A stretch of 64,000 nucleotides of DNA from Limnohabitans sp. Bal53 (GCF_003063355.1 NZ_NESH01000002.1:186001-250000), one strand, 5' to 3'; shown: positions 35,297 through 45,077, numbered from the stretch's first letter. Notes: generated from the letters alone by a model not told the origin. Numbers and translations: made by a program.

Positions 35297-36073
35297 TCAG
35301 CTCAAGGCGGCCAATTCAGCCTCTTCAAAACCCGCCAGCCGCCGCGCAGCCATGTTGAAGGGCGGGCGCAGTTTGGGGGCGTCGTATTGCGCGATCAGTT
35401 CGGCATAGGTGCTCACCGGGTCCAAGCCACGTTGGGCACACAGGTAGCGGTACCAGCGGTTGCCTGCAGCCACATGGCCGATTTCTTCATCCAAAATGAT
35501 GTCCAGGATCTCGCCTGCCCGGTGGTCGCCCACACTGACGAGTTTGTTTTTCACGCCCGGGGAGGCGTCCAGGCCACGCGCTTCCATGGTGCGCGGCACG
35601 ATGCCGATGCGGGCCAGAATGTCGTCCTTGGTGCGCTCGGCCATGTCCCACAGGGTGTTGTGGGCGGGAAAATCGCCGTAGTCAAACCCCATGTCCAGCA
35701 AATGCTGGCGCAGCAAGCGGAAGTGCTTGGCCTCTTCTTGGGCAATGCGCACCCAGTCGGTGTAAAAAGCCTCGGGCATGCCCGCAAAGCGCCAGACCAC
35801 GTCGAGCGCCAGGTCGATGGCGTTGAGCTCGATGTGCGCGATCGAGTGCACCAGCATGGCACGGCCCTCGGGTGTGGCCATGGATTTGGCTTTGAGCTGG
35901 GTGTGCGGCACCAGCACCGGGCGGGCAGCGCGGCCGGGGCCAGCAGCGGGGGGGCTGAGACTGTCGAGCGCACCTACGGGCAGGCTCAGGTCCAGCGCCA
36001 AAGTGGCTTGGGCCTTCAGGTTCGGATCGGTTTGAGCCCAAGGGAGCAGGGCGGCGGAGCGCAGGGTGTGCAT
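35297..36073 (-). CDS. DUF455 ferritin-like protein
   Basis: A 258-residue protein of the DUF455 family, which has a ferritin-like di-iron fold related to the tRNA hydroxylase MiaE. Metal-binding pattern: HSIAHIELNAIDLALDVVWR, IAQEEAKHFRLLRQHLLDM and DIILDEEIGHVAAGNRWYRY, with the paired E..H motifs. The function is not established. The ATG at 36073 is used; a TTG 20 codons earlier would run into the divergent gene's upstream region. Confidence 0.88.
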   Translation of the reverse strand: MHTLRSAALLPWAQTDPNLKAQATLALDLSLPVGALDSLSPPAAGPGRAARPVLVPHTQLKAKSMATPEGRAMLVHSIAHIELNAIDLALDVVWRFAGMPEAFYTDWVRIAQEEAKHFRLLRQHLLDMGFDYGDFPAHNTLWDMAERTKDDILARIGIVPRTMEARGLDASPGVKNKLVSVGDHRAGEILDIILDEEIGHVAAGNRWYRYLCAQRGLDPVSTYAELIAQYDAPKLRPPFNMAARRLAGFEEAELAALS

Positions 36074-36159
36074 GGTGATCGCTGGCAGCGCCCACGCAAG
36101 GGTGTGGGCATCCCTACAATTGTAGGTTTTCAAGAAAACCCGACCTTCAGGAGACTGCC

Positions 36160-36684
36160 GTGGCCATTTACCAATTGGATGATCAAACCCCCGAACTCGC
36201 CGAGACAGCCTGGGTGGCCGACAACGCGCAGGTCATGGGCGCCGTCAAGATCGCGGCCGACGCCAGTGTTTGGTTTGGCGTGACGGTGCGGGGTGACACC
36301 GAGACCATTGAAATTGGCGAGGGCAGCAACATTCAGGACGGCAGTGTGATGCACGCCGACCACGGCAAACCGATCAAGGTGGGCAAGCACGTCACGGTGG
36401 GCCACATGGTCATGCTGCATGGCTGCACGATTGGCGACGAGTCGCTGATCGGCATTGGCGCGGTGGTGCTCAACGGCGCCAAAATTGGCAAAAATTGCTT
36501 GGTGGGCGCCGGCTCCTTGGTGACCGAGGGCAAGGAATTTCCCGATGGCTCGATGATCATGGGCACGCCTGCCAAGGTGGTGCGTGAACTCAGCCCCGAG
36601 CAGATCGAAGGCCTGCGCCAAAGCGCCAAACATTACGTCGAGAACGCCCGCCGTTTCAAGGCAGGTCTGAAAAAAATCAGCTGA
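36160..36684 (+). CDS. gamma-carbonic-anhydrase-like hexapeptide protein
   Basis: A 174-residue left-handed beta-helix protein. Hexapeptide repeats run from about residue 20 to 140. The three metal-ligand His are in [12 protein letters not shown] and [20 protein letters not shown], as in gamma carbonic anhydrases and their YrdA/PaaY relatives. Actual CO2 hydration cannot be deduced. The start is a GTG at 36160 with AGGAGA nine bases upstream. It is divergent from the DUF455 gene and 66 bp before hslO. Confidence 0.9.
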   Translation: MAIYQLDDQTPELAETAWVADNAQVMGAVKIAADASVWFGVTVRGDTETIEIGEGSNIQDGSVMHADHGKPIKVGKHVTVGHMVMLHGCTIGDESLIGIGAVVLNGAKIGKNCLVGAGSLVTEGKEFPDGSMIMGTPAKVVRELSPEQIEGLRQSAKHYVENARRFKAGLKKIS

Positions 36685-36750
36685 TTTGTCGGTGGTAGCC
36701 AACGCTTTTTAACTTTTGAGGATCGGCCCCATGGGGCTGTTGATTGCACT

Positions 36751-37737
36751 TTGTCCGAACTCCATAAATTCATTTTCGAAGGTCTGCCGGTGCGCGGCAT
36801 GCTCGTGCGCCTGACCGATGCTTGGCAAGACATCCTGGCGCGGCGTGCCGCCAACTCCGAAACCGGCGCATACCCCGCGCCGGTGCGCCAGTTGCTCGGT
36901 GAGATGGCCGCCGCTGGTGTGCTGATGCAGGGCAACATCAAGTTCAACGGTGCTTTGGTGCTGCAGATTTTTGGTGACGGCCCGGTCAAGCTCGGCGTGG
37001 TCGAGGTGCAGCCCGATTTGAGCCTGCGCGCCACTTGCACCCAGGTGGGTGAGGTGGCTGAGGACGCGAGCCTGAGTCAGATGGTGAACGTGAACAACGA
37101 AGGGCGCTGCGCCATCACGCTGGACCCGCAGGACCGCTTGCCAGGGCAGCAGCCCTACCAGGGTGTGGTGCCTTTGTTTGGCGATCGGGGTGAAAAGCTG
37201 GAAAACATCAGCGAGGTGCTGGAGCACTACATGCTGCAGTCTGAGCAGTTGGACACCGTGCTGGTGTTGGCGGCCGATGACAAGGTGGCGGCAGGTTTGT
37301 TGATTCAACGCTTGCCCATCGAAGGCGAGGGCAATCTGGCCGGTAAAACCGATTCGCTCTTGCGCGAGTCGGTGCTCGGCCAAAGCGAAGACTTCAGCCG
37401 CATCTCAATTTTGACCAAGAGCCTCAAGCGCGAAGAGCTGCTGGGCTTGGATGCCGAAACCATCTTGCACCGCCTGTATTGGGAAGAGCCCTTGGCCCGG
37501 TTTGAGCCTTTCATCGGCGAGACGGGCCCCCGCTTTGCTTGCCGCTGCAACCGCGAGCGCGTGGGCAACATGATCCGCAGCCTGGGCACCGAGGAGGTGG
37601 AAGGCATCATCGCCGAGCAGGGGCAGGTGGAAGTGGGCTGCGACTTTTGCGGGGCGCAATACCGCTTTGACCCGGTGGATGCAGCAGGGCTGTTCACGGG
37701 CTTGCCACCCGACTTGCCTGCTGGCTCGGTGCACTGA
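36751..37737 (+). CDS. hslO: redox-regulated chaperone Hsp33
   Basis: A 328-residue holdase activated by oxidation. N-terminal segments are LHKFIFEGLPVRGMLVRLTD and LLGEMAAAGVLMQGNIKFNG; the redox switch has the four zinc cysteines in FACRCNRERVGNMI and VGCDFCGAQYRFD. It begins with TTG at 36751. It would protect proteins during oxidative stress; sodB is elsewhere in the window. The next gene is convergent. Confidence 0.95.
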   Translation: MSELHKFIFEGLPVRGMLVRLTDAWQDILARRAANSETGAYPAPVRQLLGEMAAAGVLMQGNIKFNGALVLQIFGDGPVKLGVVEVQPDLSLRATCTQVGEVAEDASLSQMVNVNNEGRCAITLDPQDRLPGQQPYQGVVPLFGDRGEKLENISEVLEHYMLQSEQLDTVLVLAADDKVAAGLLIQRLPIEGEGNLAGKTDSLLRESVLGQSEDFSRISILTKSLKREELLGLDAETILHRLYWEEPLARFEPFIGETGPRFACRCNRERVGNMIRSLGTEEVEGIIAEQGQVEVGCDFCGAQYRFDPVDAAGLFTGLPPDLPAGSVH

Positions 37738-37787
37738 GCAAAAGCCCGGCCCAGTCCAAGTGAGTGGCCCGCCCAGCAGCTGCCAAT

Positions 37788-37810
37788 AAGGCGCTGCCGG
37801 GTGGCGCCTT
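37788..37810. terminator. hairpin between convergent hslO and acyl-CoA dehydrogenase
   Basis: Arms AAGGCGC (37788-37794) and GCGCCTT (37804-37810) around a 9-nt loop. It lies between two converging genes and could stop transcription from both sides, but neither side has a good T tract. Confidence 0.4.
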
Positions 37811-37818
37811 GATGGCAA

Positions 37819-39078
37819 TCAGCTGCCGCGTGTGATGGGCATGCCCAAATCGCCAGGCAAAGCCAGTTGTTTGGCCAACTCCAGCTTGGCCAGCGAGTTG
37901 CGGTGCACCTCGTCTGGGCCGTCGGCCAGGCGCAGGGTGCGCTGGTGGGCGTAGGCATAGGCCAGCGGGAAGTCTTGCGACACACCGCCGCCGCCATGGG
38001 CCTGGATGGCCCAGTCGATGATCTGGCAGGCCATGTTGGGGGCCACGATCTTGATCATCGCAATTTCGGCCTTCGCCACCTTGTTGCCCACGGTGTCCAT
38101 CATGTAGGCGGCTTTGAGGGTGAGCAAGCGTGCTTGCTCGATCATGCAACGCGACTCGGCGATGCGCTCTTGCCACACGGTCTGGCGGGCCACTTCGCGG
38201 CCAAAGGCCACGCGCTCGTTCAAGCGCTTGCACATCAACTCCAGGGCGCGTTCGGCAATGCCGATGGTGCGCATGCAGTGGTGGATGCGGCCGGGGCCCA
38301 AGCGGCCTTGGGCGATTTCAAAGCCACGGCCTTCGCCCAGCAAGATGTTCTCAGCCGGTACGCGCACGTCTTTGAGCAACACTTCCATGTGGCCGTGTGG
38401 CGCGTCGTCGTAGCCAAACACCGACAGGGCACGCACCACGGTGATGCCGGGTGTGTTGGCTGGCACCAGAATCATGGACTGCTGCTCATGGCGGCCGGCA
38501 TCGGGATTGGTTTTGCCCATGACGATGTAAACCGCGCAGCGTGGGTCACCCGCGCCGGACGACCACCATTTGCGACCGTTGATGACGTATTCGTTGCCGT
38601 CACGGCGGATCTCGCATTCGATGTTGGTGGCGTCTGAAGAGGCCACATCCGGCTCGGTCATCAAAAAGGCCGAGCGGATTTCACCGCGCAGCAGGGGCTC
38701 CAGCCATTCGTCTTTGAGGCTTTCGCTGGCGTAACGCTCCAGCGTTTCCATGTTGCCGGTGTCGGGGGCCGAGCAGTTGAAGACTTCCGCAGCAAATGGC
38801 ACGCGGCCCATGATCTCGCACAGTGGCGCGTATTCCAGGTTGGACAGGCCTTGGGGTGCGCGGGTGGACTTGGGCAAAAACAGGTTCCACAAACCAGCCG
38901 CCAGCGCCTTGGGCTTGAGTTCTTCGACGATTTTGGTGGGCACCCAGGCGTTGCCTTTGGCGCGGTTTTCGGCGATTTCTTCAAAGAACCTCGCCTCGTT
39001 GGGGTAAATGTGCTCGTCCATGAAAGCCAACAAACGGGCCTGCATGTCCTTGACCTTGGGGGTGTATTCAAAATCCAT
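37819..39078 (-). CDS. acyl-CoA dehydrogenase (ACAD10/11-like)
   Basis: A 419-residue flavoenzyme for the first step of beta-oxidation. Landmarks: [18 protein letters not shown] (FAD-binding), [56 protein letters not shown] and the C-terminal [20 protein letters not shown], then [16 protein letters not shown]. The type and the APH-like gene directly upstream (39118) match the ACAD10/ACAD11 pairing, which in mammals is fused and handles 4-hydroxy acids. That role here is an inference. Confidence 0.94.
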   Translation of the reverse strand: MDFEYTPKVKDMQARLLAFMDEHIYPNEARFFEEIAENRAKGNAWVPTKIVEELKPKALAAGLWNLFLPKSTRAPQGLSNLEYAPLCEIMGRVPFAAEVFNCSAPDTGNMETLERYASESLKDEWLEPLLRGEIRSAFLMTEPDVASSDATNIECEIRRDGNEYVINGRKWWSSGAGDPRCAVYIVMGKTNPDAGRHEQQSMILVPANTPGITVVRALSVFGYDDAPHGHMEVLLKDVRVPAENILLGEGRGFEIAQGRLGPGRIHHCMRTIGIAERALELMCKRLNERVAFGREVARQTVWQERIAESRCMIEQARLLTLKAAYMMDTVGNKVAKAEIAMIKIVAPNMACQIIDWAIQAHGGGGVSQDFPLAYAYAHQRTLRLADGPDEVHRNSLAKLELAKQLALPGDLGMPITRGS

Positions 39079-39117
39079 GGTCTCTCTCCTGGGGTTGTGG
39101 TTCGGGGGGTAAAACGA

Positions 39118-40203
39118 TCAGGCTTGTCGGGCAAAACGCCATGCCAGCTCAGCCATGGGGCGAGCGCCTGCGCCGGAGGTCTTGGCTTGTTCGCTGGACG
39201 CGGTGCCGTCTTCGACGCGCTTGGCAATGCCTTGCAAGATGGCCGCGATGCGGAACATGTTGTAGGCGAGGTAAAAATTCCAATCCTGGGCCAGAGCCTC
39301 GGGCGTGGTGAAGCCGGTGCGCTCGCAATAGCGGCGGATGTATTCGGCTTCTGATGGGATGCCCAAGCTGGCCAGGTCGAGCCCACCGATGCCACGGAAG
39401 GTGCCTGGCGTGATGTGCCAGGCCATGCAGTGGTAGCTGAAGTCGGCCAGCGGGTGGCCCAGGGTCGACAGCTCCCAGTCCAAGACCGCCAGCACGCGGG
39501 CTTCGGTGGGGTGGAACATCAGGTTGTCCAGGCGGTAGTCGCCATGCACGATGCCGACCAGCGTCTCGTCTTTGGCGCTGGCGGGGATGTTTTGGGGCAG
39601 CCATTCGATCAGTTGGTCCATCTCGGGGATGGGCTGGGTGATGGAGGCGGCGTACTGTTTGCTCCAGCGGCCAATTTGGCGCTCGATGTAGTTGCCGGGT
39701 TTGCCGTAGCTGGACAGGCCTTGCTTGGCTACATCGACTTTATGCAAAGCGGCCAACACGCGGTTCATTTCGTCGTAAATCGCGCCGCGCTCGGCAGGCG
39801 TCATGCCCGGCAGGGACTGGTCCCAGAGCACGCGACCTTGCACGAATTCCATGACGTAAAACGCGCGGCCAATCACCGATTCGTCGTCGCACAGCACATG
39901 CATTTGTGCCACAGGTACATTGGTGCCGTGCAGGCCTTGCATCACGGCAAATTCGCGCTCGATGGCATGCGCCGAGGGCAGCAGTTTGGCGACCGGTCCG
40001 GGCTTGGCCCGCATCACGTATTGGCGCGAGGGCGTGATGAGTTTGTAGGTGGGGTTGGATTGCCCGCCCTTGAACATTTCCACGCTCAAGGGGCCCATAA
40101 ATCCGGGCAACCGGGCGCTGAGCCAGGCCTCCAGGGCAGGGATGTCGAAGGCGTGGGTGCCGGTGACAGGCCGGGTCCCCACAAAATGATCAAAAGCACT
40201 CAT
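39118..40203 (-). CDS. APH-family phosphotransferase (ACAD10-type kinase domain)
   Basis: A 361-residue kinase-like protein. MFKGGQSNPTYKLITPSRQY and VMRAKPGPVAKLLPSAHAIE form the nucleotide-binding lobe; the catalytic loop is VGIVHGDYRLDNLMFHPTE with the metal Asp in AVLDWELSTLGHPLADFSYH. In ACAD10/11 proteins this domain phosphorylates a 4-hydroxyacyl-CoA so that the dehydrogenase can act. It lies 39 bp upstream of the dehydrogenase gene on the same strand, so a joint function is likely. It is not a likely antibiotic-resistance gene. Confidence 0.92.
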   Translation of the reverse strand: MSAFDHFVGTRPVTGTHAFDIPALEAWLSARLPGFMGPLSVEMFKGGQSNPTYKLITPSRQYVMRAKPGPVAKLLPSAHAIEREFAVMQGLHGTNVPVAQMHVLCDDESVIGRAFYVMEFVQGRVLWDQSLPGMTPAERGAIYDEMNRVLAALHKVDVAKQGLSSYGKPGNYIERQIGRWSKQYAASITQPIPEMDQLIEWLPQNIPASAKDETLVGIVHGDYRLDNLMFHPTEARVLAVLDWELSTLGHPLADFSYHCMAWHITPGTFRGIGGLDLASLGIPSEAEYIRRYCERTGFTTPEALAQDWNFYLAYNMFRIAAILQGIAKRVEDGTASSEQAKTSGAGARPMAELAWRFARQA

Positions 40204-40266
40204 GGGTGGACCCGTCTGAAATTGTTTTTCGCCGCAGTTGGTGACGAGAGGGGGAGCCGTGGTGTG

Positions 40267-40986
40267 TCAGTGGTCCGCGTTCACGATCAGCAGCAGCGCG
40301 TCGCGGTCCAGCACCACCAAGCCACCGGGCTCGATGCGGATGATTTGCTCGCGCTCCATCTGCTTGAGTTCCTGATTGACCCGCTGGCGAGACGCACCCA
40401 GCAGCTGGGCCAGTTCTTCCTGGGCCAGTTGCAAGCTGATGCGAATCGCCTTGGCGTCCGACAAACTGGGCACGCCGTAGCTGCGCAGCAAGTGGTTGAG
40501 TTGCTTGGCCAAGCGCGCGCGCAAGGGCAGGGTGTTGAGGTCTTCCACCAAACCGTAGAGCTGGCGAATGCGCCGTGCATGCAGGCGCAGCATGGCGTCG
40601 TAGAACTCGACGTGTTGCGACAGGATTTTCTTGAAGTCGGCCTTGGCCACGTTCAGCGTGGTCGTGTCGCCGTGTGCGTAGCAGTCGTGCGTGCGACGGT
40701 CTCCGTCGAAGATCGACACGTCGCCGAACCAGATGCCTGGCTCCACATAGGTCAAGGTGATCTGTTTGCCCGACACTGAGGTCGAGCTCACACGCACCGC
40801 GCCCTTGGCACAGGCGATCCACTGCTCGGGCGGATCGCCCCGTGCAGCGAGCATATCGCCGTCCTTGTGACGTTTGACGTAAGCGCATCGAAGTATGTCG
40901 TGTCGAAGTGAGGGTGAAAGGCTTGAGAACCAGCGACCACTGTTGATCGCCTCTCGTTCCTCCATTGTCAGAATCGGTTCGTCCAT
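40267..40986 (-). CDS. Crp/Fnr-family transcriptional regulator
   Basis: A 239-residue regulator with a cyclic-nucleotide-binding fold at about 20-140 (GDMLAARGDPPEQWIACAKG, IWFGDVSIFDGDRRTHDCYA) and a Crp-type helix-turn-helix at about 170-225 (LAQEELAQLLGASRQRVNQE then LKQMEREQIIRIEPGGLVVL). No N-terminal Fe-S cysteines of Fnr are present. The residues that bind cAMP in Crp are not all conserved, so the ligand is unknown. It is the probable regulator of the surrounding acyl-CoA degradation genes. Confidence 0.9.
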   Translation of the reverse strand: MDEPILTMEEREAINSGRWFSSLSPSLRHDILRCAYVKRHKDGDMLAARGDPPEQWIACAKGAVRVSSTSVSGKQITLTYVEPGIWFGDVSIFDGDRRTHDCYAHGDTTTLNVAKADFKKILSQHVEFYDAMLRLHARRIRQLYGLVEDLNTLPLRARLAKQLNHLLRSYGVPSLSDAKAIRISLQLAQEELAQLLGASRQRVNQELKQMEREQIIRIEPGGLVVLDRDALLLIVNADH

Positions 40987-41043
40987 GCTCTGTCCTTTGA
41001 GTGACTGATGATCGGTTTTTTGTCGCCTGGGGGACCAGTCGCT

Positions 41044-41823
41044 TTATTCGTACTCGGGTTTTTGCTTATTCAAAAACGCCCCTATGCCTATACCCGCGTT
41101 GGGGTGGTGCAGGTTTTTAACAAACTCATTGCGCTCACGCGCCAGCTGCGCGTTCAAGCTACTGCCATCGGCGTCGCTGAGCAGTTCTTTGATGCTGGCC
41201 AGTGCGTTCGGGGCGCGTGCGTTGAGTTGTTTGCACAGCTCCAAAGCTTGCTGCAAAGATTGCCCTGCATCAGCGAGTCGATTCACCACGCCCAACTGTT
41301 GCAGGCGCTCGGCGCCGATGCGCTCACCGCACATCAGCAGCTCAGTGGCCAACTGCCGTGGCACGGCACGCGACAGGCTCCAGCTGCCGCCGCCATCGGG
41401 CGACAAGGCAATCGAGCTGTAGGCCATCACAAACACGCTGTTTCGGGCTGCCACGATCATGTCGCACGCCAGGGCCAGCGAAAAACCAGCACCGGCCGCC
41501 GGGCCTTCCACGGCCGCGATCACGGGCTTGGGGAAGGTGCGGATGGCTTCGATCCAGTTGTGCAACCCTTCGATGCTTTGCGCTTGATGTTCAGGCGGCA
41601 GTTGGCGGTTGTTTTGCAGGCGCTGCAAATTGCCGCCTGCGCTGAAGATGCCGTTGGCCCCGGTGATGACCACGCTGCGCACATCGGCACTTGATTCGGC
41701 CACGCTCAGGGCCTCAACACCTGCAGCGTACATCTCAGGCCCAAGGGCGTTGCGAAACTCCGGGTTGCTGAGGGTCAGGACCAGGGTCCGACCTTCGCTG
41801 GTGCTGAGCAGTTGGGCGGTCAT
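41044..41823 (-). CDS. enoyl-CoA hydratase/isomerase family protein
   Basis: A 259-residue crotonase. Signature segments are VLTLSNPEFRNALGPEMYAA, VITGANGIFSAGGNLQRL (first oxyanion-hole region) and VIAAVEGPAAGAGFSLALAC (second). The catalytic Glu area reads SPDGGGSWSLSRAVPRQLAT. It hydrates or isomerises an enoyl-CoA. The ATG at 41823 follows the stop of the 3-hydroxyacyl-CoA dehydrogenase gene after two bases, so the two are translationally coupled; the longer upstream frame is rejected. Confidence 0.92.
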   Translation of the reverse strand: MTAQLLSTSEGRTLVLTLSNPEFRNALGPEMYAAGVEALSVAESSADVRSVVITGANGIFSAGGNLQRLQNNRQLPPEHQAQSIEGLHNWIEAIRTFPKPVIAAVEGPAAGAGFSLALACDMIVAARNSVFVMAYSSIALSPDGGGSWSLSRAVPRQLATELLMCGERIGAERLQQLGVVNRLADAGQSLQQALELCKQLNARAPNALASIKELLSDADGSSLNAQLARERNEFVKNLHHPNAGIGIGAFLNKQKPEYE

Positions 41824-41825
41824 CT

Positions 41826-43346
41826 TCAGTCTTCCGTATGCATCAAAGACAGACCAATCGCACCCCGTCGGCGCAGCCAAGGACTGGGGCGATATCGGGG
41901 GTCACCATAAACCGTTTGCAGGTTGAACAACACCTCAAGGATGCTGTCAGGCCCCAAGCGATTGCCCATGGCCAGAGGGCCCATGGGGTAAGCCAGCCCC
42001 AAGGTCACGGCCGTTTCCAGGTCTTGCGGGCTGCAAATGCGCTGCTGGCAAATGTCGGAGGCGATGTTGACAATGGTCGCCACCACGCGCTGCGTGACAA
42101 AGCCACCGCTGTCGCGGATCACCGAAACGGCTTTGCCGTCACGGGCAAACAGGGCGTGCGCCGCATCGCGCATGTCGGCGCGGGTGGCGGGGTTGGTGGC
42201 GAGCACACGGCGTTTGGTGGATGCATCCACAAACAGCATGTCAATGCCGACGGTGCGGGCCGGGTCCAAGCGCTCGACCACGGCCACGGTGGTGATGTCA
42301 AAGCCCAGCGGTGCCACGATGGTCAGCGCCTCGGGCGAGGGTGAGGCACCGGTTTCGATTTTTGCGCCCAGGTCCTTCAGAAGTTGCAGCAGCTCCATGC
42401 GGCGAGTCGCGCGGGGCGAGACCCAGACGGGCGGGATGTTTTCCACCACGGGCACGGGCGGCTCGGCAGGCACTTGCGCTGCGCCATCCACGTATTTGTA
42501 GAAGCCTTCGCCGACCTTTTTGCCGACCACGCCTCCAGCCAAGCGCTGAGCGGTGATCACGTTGGGGCGGTAGCGCGGCTCTTCGTAATATTGGTGGTAG
42601 ATGGCTTCAATGACGTGATGCGACACGTCCAAAGCAGTCAGGTCAAACAGCTCGAAGGGGCCGAGTTTGAAGCCGACTTGGTCACGCAGGATGCGGTCAA
42701 TCGTCGCGAAATCCGCCACGCCCTCACTCACGATGCGCAGCGCCTCGGTGCTGTAGCCGCGCCCGGCGTGGTTGACGATGAAGCCCGGTGTGTCCTGGGC
42801 CTGCACCGGGGTGTGGCCCATCTGACGGGCAAAGTCCGACAGGCGCTGGCAGACGGTCGGGTCGGTTTTCAGGCCCGAGATCACCTCGACCACCTTCATG
42901 AGTGGCACGGGGTTGAAGAAGTGGTAGCCCGCAAACTGGGTGGGTCGCTGCAAGGCAGCGGCAATCGCGGTCACGGACAGTGACGAGGTGTTGGTCACCA
43001 GCACGGCAGTGGCGGCTAGCACTTTTTCCAGTTCAGTGAACAGGCTTTTCTTGATGTCGATCTTTTCGACGATGGCTTCGACCACCAGATCGCATCCGGC
43101 CAGGTCTTGCAGCTTGGCTGCGCCCAGCAGGCGGCTTTTGTGGCCGGCCACGGCTTCGGCCGTGAGGCGACCTTTTTCATGAAGCTTGTCCCATTGCTGG
43201 AACACGGCGTCACGCGCTTTGGCAATCGCTTCGGGTTGGGTGTCGTACAGCCAGACCTGGCTGCCCGCTTGTGCGGCGATTTGGGCAATGCCGCGCCCCA
43301 TGGCGCCTGCGCCAATGACGGCGACTTGTTGAAATGCAAGGGTCAT
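41826..43346 (-). CDS. 3-hydroxyacyl-CoA dehydrogenase (PaaH-like)
   Basis: A 506-residue enzyme. The NAD Rossmann motif is VAVIGAGAMGRGIAQIAAQA, followed by NTSSLSVTAIAAALQRPTQF, the catalytic His in GYHFFNPVPLMKVVEVI, and two 3HCDH C-terminal domains (DTPGFIVNHAGRGYSTEALR and DSGGFVTQRVVATIVNIASD). The duplicated C-terminal domain and length match PaaH/PaaC, used in phenylacetate or dicarboxyl-CoA oxidation. No other paa genes are near, so general beta-oxidation is also possible. Confidence 0.93.
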   Translation of the reverse strand: MTLAFQQVAVIGAGAMGRGIAQIAAQAGSQVWLYDTQPEAIAKARDAVFQQWDKLHEKGRLTAEAVAGHKSRLLGAAKLQDLAGCDLVVEAIVEKIDIKKSLFTELEKVLAATAVLVTNTSSLSVTAIAAALQRPTQFAGYHFFNPVPLMKVVEVISGLKTDPTVCQRLSDFARQMGHTPVQAQDTPGFIVNHAGRGYSTEALRIVSEGVADFATIDRILRDQVGFKLGPFELFDLTALDVSHHVIEAIYHQYYEEPRYRPNVITAQRLAGGVVGKKVGEGFYKYVDGAAQVPAEPPVPVVENIPPVWVSPRATRRMELLQLLKDLGAKIETGASPSPEALTIVAPLGFDITTVAVVERLDPARTVGIDMLFVDASTKRRVLATNPATRADMRDAAHALFARDGKAVSVIRDSGGFVTQRVVATIVNIASDICQQRICSPQDLETAVTLGLAYPMGPLAMGNRLGPDSILEVLFNLQTVYGDPRYRPSPWLRRRGAIGLSLMHTED

Positions 43347-43482
43347 GTTGAATGTGAGGAAATAAGGCTCAAGGCCTGGTGGCAGGACAGTCCGGTCGTG
43401 TTGGCCGAGGCCTTAGCAGGCCGGACACCCAGGAGCAGATTATGGCTTCGGTGCGCGGTGGTGGCAGGGGCCTTGCCGGGCA

Positions 43483-44499
43483 TCAACGCCGCACCTGCAG
43501 GGCCCCCGGGTTGACGATGTTGGTGGGCGTGCCCTTGATGAAGTTGATGACGTTGTCAAATGCTGCACCGAAATACAGTTCATAGCTGTCTTTTTCAACG
43601 TAGCCAATGTGGGGCGTGCAAATGCAGTTTTCCAGCCGCAGCAAGGCAGAGCCTTGCAAGATAGGTTCGGATTCGAACACGTCCACGGCTGCCATGCCGG
43701 GGCGACCCCGATTGAGGGAACCGATCAGTGCATTCGTTTCGACCAGTTCAGCCCGCGAAGTGTTGACCAGCAAGGCGGTGGGTTTCATGAGCCCGAGGTC
43801 ATCAATGGTGACGATGCCTGTGGTGGCTTCGCTCAGCCGAAGGTGCAAGGTCAGCACGTCCGAACTCTGAAAAAAATCTTCGCGGCTGGTGGCTGCTGCA
43901 TGCCCGTCCTTGACCGCACGAACGCGAGATTCGTCGCTGCCCCAGATTTGCACATGCATGCCGAAAGCCTTTCCGTAGCCCGCCACCATTTGGCCGATTT
44001 TGCCGTAGCCCCAGATGCCCAGTGTCTTGCCCTTGAGCACAGTGCCCAAGCCAAAGTTGGCTGGCATGGAGCTGGATTTGAGGCCCGATTGTTGCCACGC
44101 GCCGTGCTTGAGGCTGCTGATGTATTGCGGCAACCTGCGGGTGGCCGCCATGACCAGAGCCCAGGTGAGTTCGGCGGGTGCAACGGGCGAGCCTACACCC
44201 TCGGCCACAGCCACACCGCGTTCGGTGCAGGCCGCTAGGTCGATGTGGCTACCCACACGGCCAGTCTGTGCAATCATTTTGAGCCGAGGTAGCTTCTCGA
44301 TCAGGGCGCGGTTGAGGCCGGTGCGTTCACGGATCAAGACAATCACATCGGCGTCTTTGAGGCGCACTGACAACTGTCCAATGCCTTTGACCGTATTGGT
44401 ATAGACCTTGGCCGGGTAGTTCTCGAGTTTGGCTGCGCAGTCGAGTTTGCGCACGACATCTTGGTAGTCGTCAAGGATCACAATGTTCATGTTCGCCAT
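43483..44499 (-). CDS. D-2-hydroxyacid dehydrogenase family protein
   Basis: A 338-residue oxidoreductase of the phosphoglycerate/D-lactate dehydrogenase family. The NAD-binding motif is LGIWGYGKIGQMVAGYGKAF, the substrate Arg is in LLVNTSRAELVETNAL and the catalytic His in CICTPHIGYVEKDSYEL. RVGSHIDLAACTERGVAVAE is the typical loop before the NAD domain. The substrate is unknown. A second ATG three codons in (MNIVILDDYQ) is an equally good start. It is separated from the oxidation genes by 136 bp and may be independent. Confidence 0.9.
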   Translation of the reverse strand: MANMNIVILDDYQDVVRKLDCAAKLENYPAKVYTNTVKGIGQLSVRLKDADVIVLIRERTGLNRALIEKLPRLKMIAQTGRVGSHIDLAACTERGVAVAEGVGSPVAPAELTWALVMAATRRLPQYISSLKHGAWQQSGLKSSSMPANFGLGTVLKGKTLGIWGYGKIGQMVAGYGKAFGMHVQIWGSDESRVRAVKDGHAAATSREDFFQSSDVLTLHLRLSEATTGIVTIDDLGLMKPTALLVNTSRAELVETNALIGSLNRGRPGMAAVDVFESEPILQGSALLRLENCICTPHIGYVEKDSYELYFGAAFDNVINFIKGTPTNIVNPGALQVRR

Positions 44500-44642
44500 T
44501 GTGCCTTGTCAGTTGAGAGACTTGGCCTTTGAAAGCATGCGTCCATGCGTCTTTTTTAGGGGTGCGGTTGCGGCTGATGTGCCCAGCTGCAACCGCCACT
44601 AACGCGTGCCCCCTGTGCGAGCGCTCGAACTTGCCAAGCAGT

Positions 44643-44966
44643 TCAGCTAGGCCGCTGGCGTGCTTCCATGGCGACCAGGCGATCGAGTTCAGCGCAGACG
44701 TCGGCCATGCGACCGGAGATCAACATGCGTCCTGCAGCAGCCGCACTTTGACCACTTTCATGGACATGGACAACGCGCAAGCTGGGTTGACGTTGGGCCA
44801 CCAGGGTCTTGCCGAGGGACGGTTGGGCGCAAGACGAGGACCGAACGGCCCACTCCGGGTGCAGCCGCACAGCTTGCCTCTTGGGCAAAGTTTGCACCTT
44901 AGTGCTGGTGGTGAAGGAGGTCAGATTCTTAAAAAGACCTGAAAGAGCAAGCAGAGCGATTCCCAT
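44643..44966 (-). CDS. small conserved protein of unknown function
   Basis: A 107-residue protein. The N-terminus (MGIALLALSGLFKNLTSFTT) is mildly hydrophobic. The middle is basic with a segment PSLRVVHVHESGQSAAAAGR, and the end LISGRMADVCAELDRLVAME looks like an amphipathic helix. I recall similar short proteins only vaguely in Comamonadaceae and cannot assign a function. The ATG at 44966 has AAAGG eight bases upstream and is preferred to the ATG 11 codons earlier. It lies between the dehydrogenase and lexA on the same strand. Confidence 0.6.
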   Translation of the reverse strand: MGIALLALSGLFKNLTSFTTSTKVQTLPKRQAVRLHPEWAVRSSSCAQPSLGKTLVAQRQPSLRVVHVHESGQSAAAAGRMLISGRMADVCAELDRLVAMEARQRPS

Positions 44967-45077
44967 GTGAAACCTTTCAAAAGCATGGAGGTTGGACACA
45001 GGCAGGATTGATGGAAAAAGTCGACGGCCTCAGGGCTGATGAACAGCGCCCGCCACCTGAGGCCTCGACTGAAAAGG

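Noticed and set aside
39118..40203. Aminoglycoside phosphotransferase (resistance gene)
   Set aside because: The APH fold is shared with ACAD10-type kinases, and the neighbouring acyl-CoA dehydrogenase supports the latter.
44535..44556. Hairpin GCATGCGTCCATGC followed by a T run, as a terminator
   Set aside because: No plus-strand gene ends upstream of it; the stem is only five base pairs.
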